A stretch of 64,000 bases of DNA, taken from positions 682,001 through 746,000 of the forward strand of contig JADJAD010000001.1 in assembly GCA_016704465.1 (NCBI GenBank), given 5' to 3'. The translations under genes and the position numbers were made by a program. The stretch is from Gemmatimonadota bacterium (GTDB lineage Bacteria > Gemmatimonadota > Gemmatimonadetes > Gemmatimonadales > Gemmatimonadaceae). Below, one piece after another: positions 27,353-37,111 of this stretch. Numbering within the stretch: the stretch's first letter is position 1; each line of letters begins with the position of its first letter. The notes under the pieces were generated by a model. That model did not search any database. It had not been told where the DNA came from and worked only from the letters and a program-made list of their open reading frames with translations.

Positions 27353-29296
27353 ATGTCGAAGATCTTTGCCCTGCTCGTCGGCATCAACAAGTACGCCGCC
27401 GTCACCCCGCTGCACGGCTGTGTTGAGGACATCCGGGCGATCGAAGCGCTCCTTCGCGAGCGCGTTCCGAATGAGTCGCTGGAAATGCGCGTGTTACACG
27501 ATGCGCAGGCGACACGGACGGCGATCATCGACGGATTCCGGTCGCACCTCGCGCGCGCAGTCGATAGTGACTTCGCGCTCTTCTACTTTTGCGGCCACGG
27601 CTCCCAGGAGGAGTGTCCTCCCGAGTGGCTGCGCCTCGAGCCTGGTGGCAAGAACCAGACGATCGTCCCCGTCGATGCGCGCACCGGCAGCATCTTCGAC
27701 CTCGCCGACAAGGAGCTGAATGCTCTGCTGCACGAGGTGGCAGCGCAGGGAGCGCGCATCGTGACCATCTTCGATTCCTGCCACTCGGGCGGGGTGACGC
27801 GCGACATGGACAGCGACGACACCGGAGATGGTGCAGGAGTGGCGCGCATGACTGCCGCACGCAGCGGCCGGCGACGCTCGCTCGACGATTATCTCGAGGC
27901 GACGCGCGCGTTGTACACTGCGGAGCGCGTCGCAGAGTTCGGACCTCCCGAGGTCCGCCACGTCGCGATTGCGGCCTGCCAGCCGTTCGAGACCGCCAAG
28001 GAGTTCCCGCGTCACCCTCCACCGCGCCGCGGCGCCTTCAGCCTGTCGTTCGAGGAGTCGCTGCGTTCGCTCGGCCCCGCTGCCACCTACGCCGATGTCG
28101 TCAGCGCGGTCCGCACCAAGGTGCGCGATCGTGCGGCCGATCAGCTTCCCAACCTGTTCGTCTACGGTGGGGCGACGGGCGGTGAGGTCTTTCTCGGCGG
28201 ATACGCCGGACGCCGAGGCCTCACCGTGGACGCGGATGCAGCGGGGCGTTGGTGGCTGTCGGCCGGGGCGATTGATGGGCTGCCGCCGACCGGCGCGGGT
28301 AACGTGACGGAAGTGACGATCCACGAGCGAGGCGCAGGCGAGACCACTGGAAGCGAGTCCCCGCCGCTCGCCCGCGGCTTCGTCGACCTCGTCGACAGCG
28401 ACCGCGCGCGATTGGCGATCCGAAGCGCGCGCGGGACGCTCAGGCCCGACCGGCAGTATGTGGGAACGATCAGCCGGCTAGGCGTCCCGGCGCCGTTGCG
28501 CATTCGTCTTGATTGCGGCATCCCCCTCGAACTCGCGGAGCGTGTGCGCTCCGCGCTCGGCTGCCGGGAAGAGCACTTCGCGCTGACCGACAGAGAGGGA
28601 GACGTTCCGATCATGTCGCTGGCGCGTGCCGGTAACCGAGTTCAACTCATGCGCGGCAATCGGCCGATTCCTGACTTGAGTTTCGACGTCGATGCGATGG
28701 GGATCGACGAGCTCGCCCGGGCCTGCGAGCATCTGGGGCGCTGGCACGGGACGCGCGACCGGACCGCGATCGGCTCGTCACTCAACAATCAGGTGCAGCT
28801 TGAGCTGGTCCCCGCCCTGCCAGGTGAGACAATTGTTCCCGATGACCGCGAGCCGCACCCGGAGAATCCCACCGGTGTGGTGGCGCTCCGTTACGACTCG
28901 GGAGTCGCGCCGCGCGTGCAGTTCCGGATCCGCAATCGCTCCTCGGCGCGGCTGTACGTGGCGCTGCTCGACCTCACCAACACCTTCGGAAGTTTTCGTC
29001 TCTTTGCGGATTGGATACCGGGACTCGGGACCGCGTTCGTGCAGGGGGGGAAGGTCTTTCGCCTCAGGATTCCGGCGTGGCCCGACGCCAACGCCCCCGA
29101 GTCGACTGACGATCTCAAGCTGTTCGCTGCCGTCAGCGAGTTCGACGCGGAGCGGTGGACGCTGCAGGAGCTGGTCGGACCGGATGCGACGCGCGGGACG
29201 GCCCGCGTCGTGGTCGATGACGACGATGAGCCTGTAACGCCCGCGGCGACGTGGGGCACGACGCGACTGCACGTCGAGGTGAAAAGAGCCCCGTAG
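27353..29296 (+). CDS. second caspase-fold (C14) peptidase with C-terminal DUF4384-like domain
   Basis: A 647-residue protein starting 6 bases after the first caspase gene. The caspase domain begins KIFALLVGINKYAAV. Catalytic His82 lies in FYFCGHGSQEE and Cys143 in IFDSCHSGG, a perfect metacaspase-type active site. Residues about 150-260 contain a long insertion with an Arg/Asp-rich helix region and the late strand VRHVAIAACQPFETAKE. The C-terminal third is beta-rich and DUF4384-like (VQFRIRNRSSARLYVALLD, LKLFAAVSEFDAERW). It is clearly a diverged paralogue of the preceding gene with the same layout, yet low identity outside motifs, so the pair is an old duplication or two separately recruited effectors. 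Cytoplasmic location is likely. Confidence 0.88.
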   Translation: MSKIFALLVGINKYAAVTPLHGCVEDIRAIEALLRERVPNESLEMRVLHDAQATRTAIIDGFRSHLARAVDSDFALFYFCGHGSQEECPPEWLRLEPGGKNQTIVPVDARTGSIFDLADKELNALLHEVAAQGARIVTIFDSCHSGGVTRDMDSDDTGDGAGVARMTAARSGRRRSLDDYLEATRALYTAERVAEFGPPEVRHVAIAACQPFETAKEFPRHPPPRRGAFSLSFEESLRSLGPAATYADVVSAVRTKVRDRAADQLPNLFVYGGATGGEVFLGGYAGRRGLTVDADAAGRWWLSAGAIDGLPPTGAGNVTEVTIHERGAGETTGSESPPLARGFVDLVDSDRARLAIRSARGTLRPDRQYVGTISRLGVPAPLRIRLDCGIPLELAERVRSALGCREEHFALTDREGDVPIMSLARAGNRVQLMRGNRPIPDLSFDVDAMGIDELARACEHLGRWHGTRDRTAIGSSLNNQVQLELVPALPGETIVPDDREPHPENPTGVVALRYDSGVAPRVQFRIRNRSSARLYVALLDLTNTFGSFRLFADWIPGLGTAFVQGGKVFRLRIPAWPDANAPESTDDLKLFAAVSEFDAERWTLQELVGPDATRGTARVVVDDDDEPVTPAATWGTTRLHVEVKRAP

Positions 29297-29298
29297 CG

Positions 29299-29313
29299 GT
29301 CGTCGGGTACGAC
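29299..29313. terminator. small hairpin between convergent genes
   Basis: GTCGT / ACGAC with a five-base loop sits exactly between the stop of the second caspase gene and the stop of the convergent CHAT-STAND-WD40 gene. No T-run follows, so termination here is only suggested by position. Confidence 0.25.
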
Positions 29314-32300
29314 TATTCTCCCAGCAGTCGCGCCCGCTGATCCTCGCTGAGCGACGCCCTCGTCGCCTTGCGCGCCCGCGCCGAGAGTGCGCTCCACGTG
29401 AGATCCCAGACCAGCAGGTCGCCGTTCGCAAGGAGCGCGACCACCTGGCTGCCAGCATGATAGAACTGCGCGATATCGGCTGTGGGGGAGACGAGCACGA
29501 TCGGCTCCGCCGACTGATCGAGTCGCCGGATCATGATTGCGGCGCGCGAACGCCCTGAAGTAGTCGTCACCGTGGTGCGATAGGTGATGGTTCTCTCGTC
29601 GACAGTCATCGGATTCTCAGCGATCGACAGCACTTCACCCGCTCCGCTGAAGTGGACGACGTCGACGCCGAACCCCGGACCAGTTCTGCGGAGATGCAGG
29701 TAGTTGCCCTGGACGCGAATCAGTTCGCGGTTCGAGATCAACCGCGAGTTGTCCGGCGAGGCGACGTTCCACACGCGGAGCGCCCACGGGTGCAACTCGC
29801 CGGCCTCGGAGATCTCGGCAACGAGCCACTCTCCGTCACCGCTGAATGCGAAGTTGTCCGGTAGCTCGTAGTTGGTCGCCAGCGCGACCGGCGGCGCGGT
29901 TTCTCCACCACGCGTCACCAACGTGGCTCCATCCCCGAACCATTGCACCACGTGGCGCCCATCAGGACTTACGGCCATCTCACGTGGCGCAACGGATGAT
30001 GTCAGCGGATCGCTGGCGGGCTCGTGCTGCCGCGATGGAAGCACATTGCCCTCGTCGTCGATCGGCCAGTTCCGTTCTGTCGCATCATCAATGGTCGCGC
30101 ACACTCCGCTGTGGAACCCGGGGCGCATCGTCGATATGCGCTTGCCGGGTTCGCTCAGCGTGACCGATGCGGTGAGGTCACTCCAGCGCCACAGACGGGC
30201 AGTTCCATCGTCGAGTGTGGGCCACAATCCACGGCGTCGTGGAGGTCCCGAGAACGATGTCGGGTGCGGGGTAGGCATCCCCTTCCGCCGCCCGAAGGCG
30301 AATTCGTCTCCCCGGTGCCGCGAGGCGAATCGCGCGTCCGCCCGTCGACCCATGCCAGAGACGCGCTGTCCCGTCACTCAGGAGCGCCACGACGCACCGT
30401 GCATCTTTCGACGTCGTAACGCTCACGATGCGGGTGGTATCATCCGGCCACAGCATCGACCAGTCATCGGTCGAAAGCTGTTTCACCTTGCCGTCAACGA
30501 GGCGCACCTCAAGTGTTCCGCGTTGGGCGGCGAAGGCGACCTGCTGGACACTGCCCATTCCACTCGTGACCAGGGACTCCCGTACTGGCTCGGTGAGTGA
30601 GACGATCGACACCCAGTATGTGCCGTCCAGCGATTGGGCGATCGCCAGCCGTTTGTCTTCGGAGAAGGCAAACACGGCCGACGCACCGAGCGGGGCATTG
30701 AGGCTCGTGAGGTCAAGCTCGCGACGCGCGGTCCACGTGTCTGTGTCGCTCCGGTATAGCCTTTCAACGCGCCAGCGCGGATCCATGGGCGAGACGTAGC
30801 ACCAGTAATCGTTCTGCATTGCGATGACGGCCTGTGGCCCGTCATCGCTCCAGTCCCTGTCGTCGATCAGGATGTGTGTCGGGCCCATCGCTGGGCCCAA
30901 CGGCGCACGCGATACCCCAGGAAAGTGCCAGAGGGCTGGCGGGGTGCCAGAGTGGTGTCGTGGCTTGACTGCTGCCGAGAGGCACGCATCGCTCAGCCAG
31001 CTATGTCGCCCACCGTTCGCCACGAGGCCGAGGTCGAGCTCGACCTCATCGCGCGACCCGGCAGCTGCATTGTGGCTGGAGGCGAGCATGAGCACCCGAA
31101 GCGATGCGGCGTCGAGGAGGGGGGCATCATTTGGTCCTGCGTCGCCGTACGCCGCTCCAAGGGTCGACGTGGCTTGCGCGGGAATAGGCGTCGCGAACGC
31201 CAGTCGTGAGGCGCCCGGACTCCACGACCAGTGCGTCACGCCTGCCAGCGTGCGCGACACGGTCGTCAATCCTGGGTCGAGCAGCTTGAGTGTTCCATCG
31301 CGCGAGCGGATCGCGGCGTGCTCGCCGGTCGGCGCGACGTCCACGCGGTCCACGTCGCGGTCGACCAACCTTCCCTCGTCCGGCCGCTCGCTCCCCCAGT
31401 CCGCGGTGTTCCAGGCGCGAAGGTCGCCCCCCGCCGAGAGGAGGAACAGGACGCCAGTCGCCGCGTCATGACGGCACCACACGACGTCATCCGAGAGAGA
31501 GCTCCTCTGGTCGGGCTGCGCCGTTGGCCAGACGACCACGCTGCCCGAAGTGGCGGGTTTGCTCGCCACCCACCCTCGTTCACCGAATCGCTTGGCCCAG
31601 TGCGCCTCGTCCACTGCGAACGCGAGCCCGGCGTCACCGACGCGCCACACGTCACGCCAGTCTTCCGCCCGCTCCGCACTCGCGAGCACGATGCCGTGTG
31701 TCACATCGATCGCGAACGGTCGGACCACTTCGGGAAAGCGAAGCACCGGCCCCGCCTCGATGTTTCGTAGGACCGAAGTCCCGTCACGAAGTACGAGCAA
31801 GACCCACGGGCGCGGATCGCCCTCCAGTCGTGCGTGGAGCGAGAAATCCGCGACCTCGGCATGCTGCCAGGCGACGTCGCCGTCGGCGCTGTCGAGCGCT
31901 CGCACGACGTTGTGCCTGTCCCGCGTGATGACCCAGCGTCCGTCTGCGCTGAGTCCGGTCTCCTCAATGTCTCGTCGTCGCCACTCGTGTGCGCCGGTCG
32001 CGAGCGTCCAGGAGTGCAAAACCCCCACGCGCTCATGCACGTACAGGCGGGAACTGTCAGGCGAGAAGGTCAGCTGACGAACCGTCGTTAGGTCCGCGGC
32101 CACCACGCATGCTGCCGATCCGTCGCGCTCGCCCAGTACCACCACGGTGCGCCCCATCGTCGCCAACAGGCGCGATCGGTCGGGCGAGAGCGAAGAAACG
32201 CGCATGAATCGCTCCACGACCTGTGGGGCGCGATCGGTCGTGAGGTCGATGCGCAGTCGCTCCGTCGCCTCGCCGGTGCGCCCTCCCGTCCTTGGCGCTA

Positions 32301-35300
32301 CGTCCACCTCGATCGTGCCATCATTCATGCGAACCAGGCGGGTGACCAGGTCGTCGGGAAGGCGGATGCGACGCGACGGTACGGTGCCACCGACGTGCCA
32401 GATCCGTACGGACCCGCCCGCGTCTGCCGTCGCGACCTTGCAGCCGTCGGGGCTGAAGGTGAGGGAGACGATCGCTGCCCCTGCGTGCGTGAGCACCTCC
32501 GCGTCGGGCGCAGGACCCGTCAGCTGCCAGAGTCGGGCATCGCCGTCTCCACCACAGGCGGCCACGGCAGTCCCTTCTGGCGCGAACACCGCAGCGAAAA
32601 TCGAAACACCGGCCGCTTTCAATCGCCACGACTCGTGCATGCTGGGCGCCAGCGCCAGCTCTTCTGTCGCCTGCGAGGGATCGTCCGCGGTACCCGGCTG
32701 GATGATGGCGAGCGTGTCGCGGCTCACGGAGTGGGCGATCGAGGGGACGTGGCGTGCGCTGCACAAGACCACAGCACTCGGCACCTCCTCAATCTCGAAT
32801 CCCCCCACGCTTGTGCGGCGCGCGGTCGTCGGACGTTCGCGAGCCTGCGCGCGAACCAGCGACGGATCGGCGGTCGCGACCACGTGCGCCTCGCCAACCA
32901 TCGGGCCAGCCAGCGGCCAGAGGCAGACTTCGCCGTCGGCCGTCGATGTCACCAGCATCTCACCGTCCGATCGATACACTGCCGTCACCACCGCTTGGGT
33001 GGAGGCGATCGTGATCGCTGCCGCGCCCTCGTCGAGGTGCCAGATGCGCGCGGAACCCGACATATCGACCGTCAGAAGGCCGTCATTCCTGGGACTGAAT
33101 TCAACGGCCCGCACTCCTCCGTCGTGTCCTCCGAGAATGCGCGGCTCTGTGTCCCCCTCGGAGTGCCAGATCCGAACCGTTCCGTCGGTCGACCATGTGG
33201 CGATCAGTCGTCCGTCGCGGCTGAACTGGCAGCCGTTCACGACGCCCATGTGCCCGAACAGCGGACGGACCCGTCGCGACTGGTCGACGTCGTGGAGCAG
33301 CGCGGTCCCGTCGAGCGATGCTGTCGCCAACGACCGCCCGTCTGGACTGAAGGCGACGCACGTCACCGCATCGGTATGGTCGGTGAGGACCCGTACATCG
33401 TCGGTGGCATCGAGCGTCGAGAGGCGTACCGTGCCATCCAAGGAGCCGGTTGCGAGCAACAGGCCATCAGGACTGAACGCCAGCGAGGCGACCGCCAGCC
33501 GATGTCCTTCGAGCACGGCGGCCGGAATCGGACGGTCGACGATGCGGAGTGCCTGCTGGATCCCCTCCTCCGGCACCGGCCGTCCATCGAGCTCCGCCAG
33601 CAGCAAGGCCGCGACCAGGGGATCGTCCTGCGCCTCCTGCGAGGTGAGCAGCGCACGCACGATCGTCGCGACCTGCCGCTGCTCTCGACGCTGCACACGC
33701 GCGTCCAGGCTCGCGGCGACGAGTCGCGACTCGGCGGGCGTCCACCCGCGCATCCCGTTCGCTCCCGCCTCGGCAGTCGTCAGGTCGGCCTCCCCCAGCG
33801 GTTCGCCGACGCCGTCGTTCTCCCACGCACTCGCGTGGCGTTCGAGCAGTCGACGCGCCCGCTGGCCCGGGAGGTCAGACTGCTCGAATCGTCGCCGGAC
33901 GAGCAGCGCAACCGCGTCGTGAATCAGCCGCGTCGTCCCGTCGGTGCCCGGCGCCCCCTCCAGATCGATGGCATCAACGAGGAGCAGAAGGCGGCGGCAA
34001 TGATCGATCAACTCCTGTAGAACCGCGTGCTGGTGCGCATACGTCGATTCGAGCGATTCACGCGAGCACGGACGCGACGACCCAATGCTGGTGGTGTGTT
34101 GAGCCAGCACATCGAGCACGAGCCCGACCCGCGTCAGTTCCGGGTTCCAGTCCTGCAGCGCGCACAGTTGCTGGTCGAGGAAGTCCTGAAGGAGCACTCC
34201 CTCGCGCTTCAGTTCCGTGTACAGCGCGTTGTCGAAGTGGGGAGCATTCGGCGCGCGCTCCACCGCCCGGTCCCACAGCTTGGACAGCAAGAGCTGCAGT
34301 GCCGGCGCGATCGGGCTGCCGCGATCCTCGAGCAGGTCACCGGCGATCCGCGTGGGCAACCCCGACTCCACCGTGAGGTGATACTGGCGGCGCAGCGCAT
34401 CCGTCCTTGTTGGACCGGCGATGGCATCCTCGATTCCACCGGCATCGAGGTGCTCGAGGAAGATCCTGCTGTGCGGCAGCGTCAGTCGCTCGAGACGTGC
34501 CTGGATGTCGGCGAGCCATTCCTTGCGAAAGCCGAGCAGGATCTTGCCGGCCGGGCGTCGGGCGCGATCGAGGAAGAGGTCGCCGAGCTCGGCGAGGAAC
34601 TCGTCCAGCTCCCCGGGCTCGTCTGGATTGGGTCGCGTGAACGCCTCCTCGAGCTGATCGAGCAGCACAATCAGGGGTCGGCCTTCCGATCGTTCGATGG
34701 CCTCCACGCGGCGCGCGGGAAGTCGCTCATCGCCCCCTAACGAGCGGCGCAAGGTCGTTCGGAGCGCGACGTCGCGATCGCGCCGCAGGTATCGCGTGGT
34801 GCGAATCCCCTCGAGCCTCGGGAGAAGCCCCGCCGCCAGCAGCGAGGACTTGCCGACTCCTGACTGGCCGTAGAGCAGCGTGACGGGCGGTGTGTGCTCG
34901 CTCGTGAGCCGCTCGAACAGGTCGCGGATCTCGCGCCCGCGCCCGAAGAAGAGCGCGGCATGCTCGCGCACAAACCAGTTGAGATGCCGGTACGGCGTCG
35001 CCGGAAGGTCAATCGCCGGAAGTGGGGGCAGTCCCAACAACGGTTCGCCCGCTGCGTCGCCCAGGTTCCAGTCGAGCGACGCTTCGGCCCCCTCTCGCGC
35101 CCGCAGCTCCCACGGCCAGCGATCGTCGGTCGCCTCGACGTCGTCGACAACCTTCCGGTGCACTTGTGCCGTCTGTACGGACTGTTGGGACGCTGCCGAC
35201 TCCTCGAAGGCGACTCGCAGCCCCGCGCCACCGGCAAGCCCCTGGTAGAATCGCACGGCGAAGTTGGTGGCGACGAGGTCGTCGATCGCGCGTGACGTCG

Positions 35301-35724
35301 CGATCACGCTGGGCACCCCGGCGGCGAGCAGTGCCCGCACCTGCCCCTGCGTCGAGCAACCGTTCAGGAAGACCAGTCGCAGCGCCTGCTGTTGCCGAAG
35401 GAAGGTGACAAACGTCGACGCGCTCGCCCCCTGCCCCCCACCGTCGGACGTCTCCAGCAGGAGTTCGTCGCTCCCGGCGTGTCCTCCGAAGTGGAAGAGG
35501 ACGATCCGTCCCCGATACCGTGCATCCTGGAACACGTCGAGAATCTCGCCGAGCGTCGCGTTCCGACGCTCCACCACCTCCCAGAGCGGTGCGTCGCCGT
35601 AACGATCGAGTACGTCCCGGATCCCGCTTGCCTCACGCGGCAGGTTGCGCAGGTAGCGCAGTCTGTCGTCGCGGTCGTTGGCGAAGGCGAAAAAAAGCAC
35701 CGGACGAACGGTGCTTTCGCTCAT
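29313..35724 (-). CDS. CHAT-STAND NTPase-WD40 protein of about 2140 aa, one frame break near the 3' end
   Basis: The start is ATG 35724, preceded by GAGGGAG. Residues 1-200 are a CHAT peptidase domain: catalytic His82 in FHFGGHAG and Cys123 in FLNGCSTQ. At about 255 the STAND NTPase begins (AALFFGRGREIRDLF). Walker A GQSGVGKSS is at 286-294 and Walker B LIVLLDQLEE at 351-360, matching the nSTAND type in which the NTPase gates an effector. From about 745 to the end come many WD40 blades (for example VASLAFSPDGLLLATGSLDG). The first frame ends at 30178. The blade WPTLDDGTARLWRW continues in another frame, so a one-base shift lies near 30215-30230 at a GGG, and the full protein ends at 29313. 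Such proteins act as sensor-effector switches: the propeller binds a trigger, the NTPase oligomerises and the peptidase is activated. Confidence 0.88.
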
Positions 35725-35998
35725 GCTCCCTCAGCCAGGTGCATGGCATGCGACGGCGAGCTGGGGAGACGGGGCATGGGAAGCGGCGCCGGTTCGGTGG
35801 GAGGGCGCCATCATAGCTGTTCATCGCCCGCGTCGCCATTGCCGGCGCGTTTCGCGACCGACTGGCCCTGAATCGCTTCACGCCGAAGGCGCCCTAACGC
35901 TGTGCGCCCGGCATCGGACAGCACGCGCTGCATGGTCGGGGCAATCGTACCGCCATCCGCTGCAACGTCCGTGCTATCCACATGCCGTCAGCGCTTCA

Positions 35999-36446
35999 TT
36001 AGTGCATGAACACCGGCGTCATCGCCGGCCGAGCTTCGGCCTGCGGCTCCGGCTTCATCTCCATCCGTCGCGCGCGCTCAACCCACTTGGACACCGTCTT
36101 GAGCGGCGGCACCACCCGGGTGAGGTGCTTTTCGTCGTTCACGCGATCGAGCAGGTGCACGACGTTCTCCGGCTTGCGCTCACCGGAGTTCGCGGACCGT
36201 CTCGATGCCCGACGCCTCGAGCAACTGGCTGAACTCCGACCCGATCCCGTTGACGCGCATCAGGTCTGCCTGATGCATCCACGTGGTGAGCTGGCCAGCC
36301 GAAATCCCGGTCCGCATCTCCATCATGCGGCGCCCTTCGTCCGACGCACCTGGACAGCAGGTCGTCCGACGTGCGAATCCCGCGGTCGCCAGGCGCTCGG
36401 CGAAGTGCGGTCCGATCCCTTCGATCTGTTCGATTTTGTAGGTCAT
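35999..36446 (-). CDS. DUF4332 helix-hairpin-helix protein, one frame break
   Basis: ATG 36446 has a strong ribosome binding site (AAGGAGG) 6 bases upstream. The protein opens MTYKIEQIEGIGPHFAERL, the standard start of DUF4332 proteins, with paired helix-hairpin-helix motifs (a second copy is MRVNGIGSEFSQLLEASG). The first frame stops at TGA after VRELR (36180). One base away the frame continues RNSGERKPENVVHLLDRVN and ends ARPAMTPVFMH at TAA 35999-36001, which matches the family C-terminus. So a one-base shift near 36185 splits a normal protein of about 148 residues. Helix-hairpin-helix proteins of this type are assumed to bind nucleic acids. It lies beside the island in the same orientation as the CHAT-STAND gene, but 270 bases away. 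Confidence 0.75.
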
Positions 36447-37111
36447 GGTCAATCCTCCTTGAGCGGCCGGCGCGATGTGCTTCGTCAGCGCGGCCAGTTC
36501 GGGTAGTTGGGCGAAGAGTTTCGACGCTAGCCCCCCCGGCGCTCCCCTTCATCGCCGAGCTGCTTGCACGCCCCGGCGGTGAAATCCTTGATTCCGTTCG
36601 AATAGCCCTCCGCCAATCACAATCGAGCGGTCGTTTTCCGTATGCACGTAACATAACACATTCGGCATCGTTATTGAACCCGTAACCGTAAGTCTTTCAA
36701 TAACTTACGATGCGCATACGGCCGCAGGTCACGCGCCGAACGCCCTGCGGACTGGGTCGATTCTGGGGTAGGGGCGACGGTCGAAAGACCCGCCCTGACG
36801 CCTTGGCGGGCCAACGATGCCGCGATGGTGTGCACGCGCTTCACACCACATTCGCTCGCAGTGCCGACGTTCAGTTTTCGGCGAATGTTCGGTTTTGACA
36901 TACCTGCAGTTACCGCCAATTCCGGCGCCCGAAGGCGGTTGCGGAGACGTCTCCGCTGGACGACCAATGGTTTTCCGCGCGCCTTTCATTGTCGCCGTGA
37001 TCCCGGCCGAGTCGGTGGTCGAAGGGTCGCCGTTCGTGGGAGCTGGGTGGTCGAGGTCGTCGCACGGGCGACGCTGACGCGACATTGCCCGGTGGGCTAA
37101 GGTTGTGCAGC
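36447..37111. other. 665-bp non-coding region with an AT-rich core
   Basis: No frame here has recognisable coding character. The stretch about 36610-36710 is markedly AT-richer than the rest of the window and holds nested inverted repeats. The right part (36720-37100) returns to normal base composition and leads to the pullulanase gene. Confidence 0.5.
36638..36721. repeat. nested inverted repeats in AT-rich DNA
   Basis: The outer arms are CCGTATGC (36638-36645) and GCATACGG (36714-36721). The inner perfect arms are CGTAAGT (36687-36693) and ACTTACG (36703-36709) around a 9-base loop. The pair could be an operator, a recombination site or a structured RNA leader. No partner gene decides between these. 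Confidence 0.5.

Noticed and set aside
32147..34020. Two long plus-strand frames opposite the CHAT-STAND-WD40 gene
   Set aside because: Ser/Arg/Thr-rich shadow frames. The minus strand carries Walker motifs and regular WD40 blades.
36638..36721. Integron attC site
   Set aside because: The inverted repeats lack the paired core sites RYYYAAC and GTTRRRY at the right spacing, and no integrase or cassette array is present.
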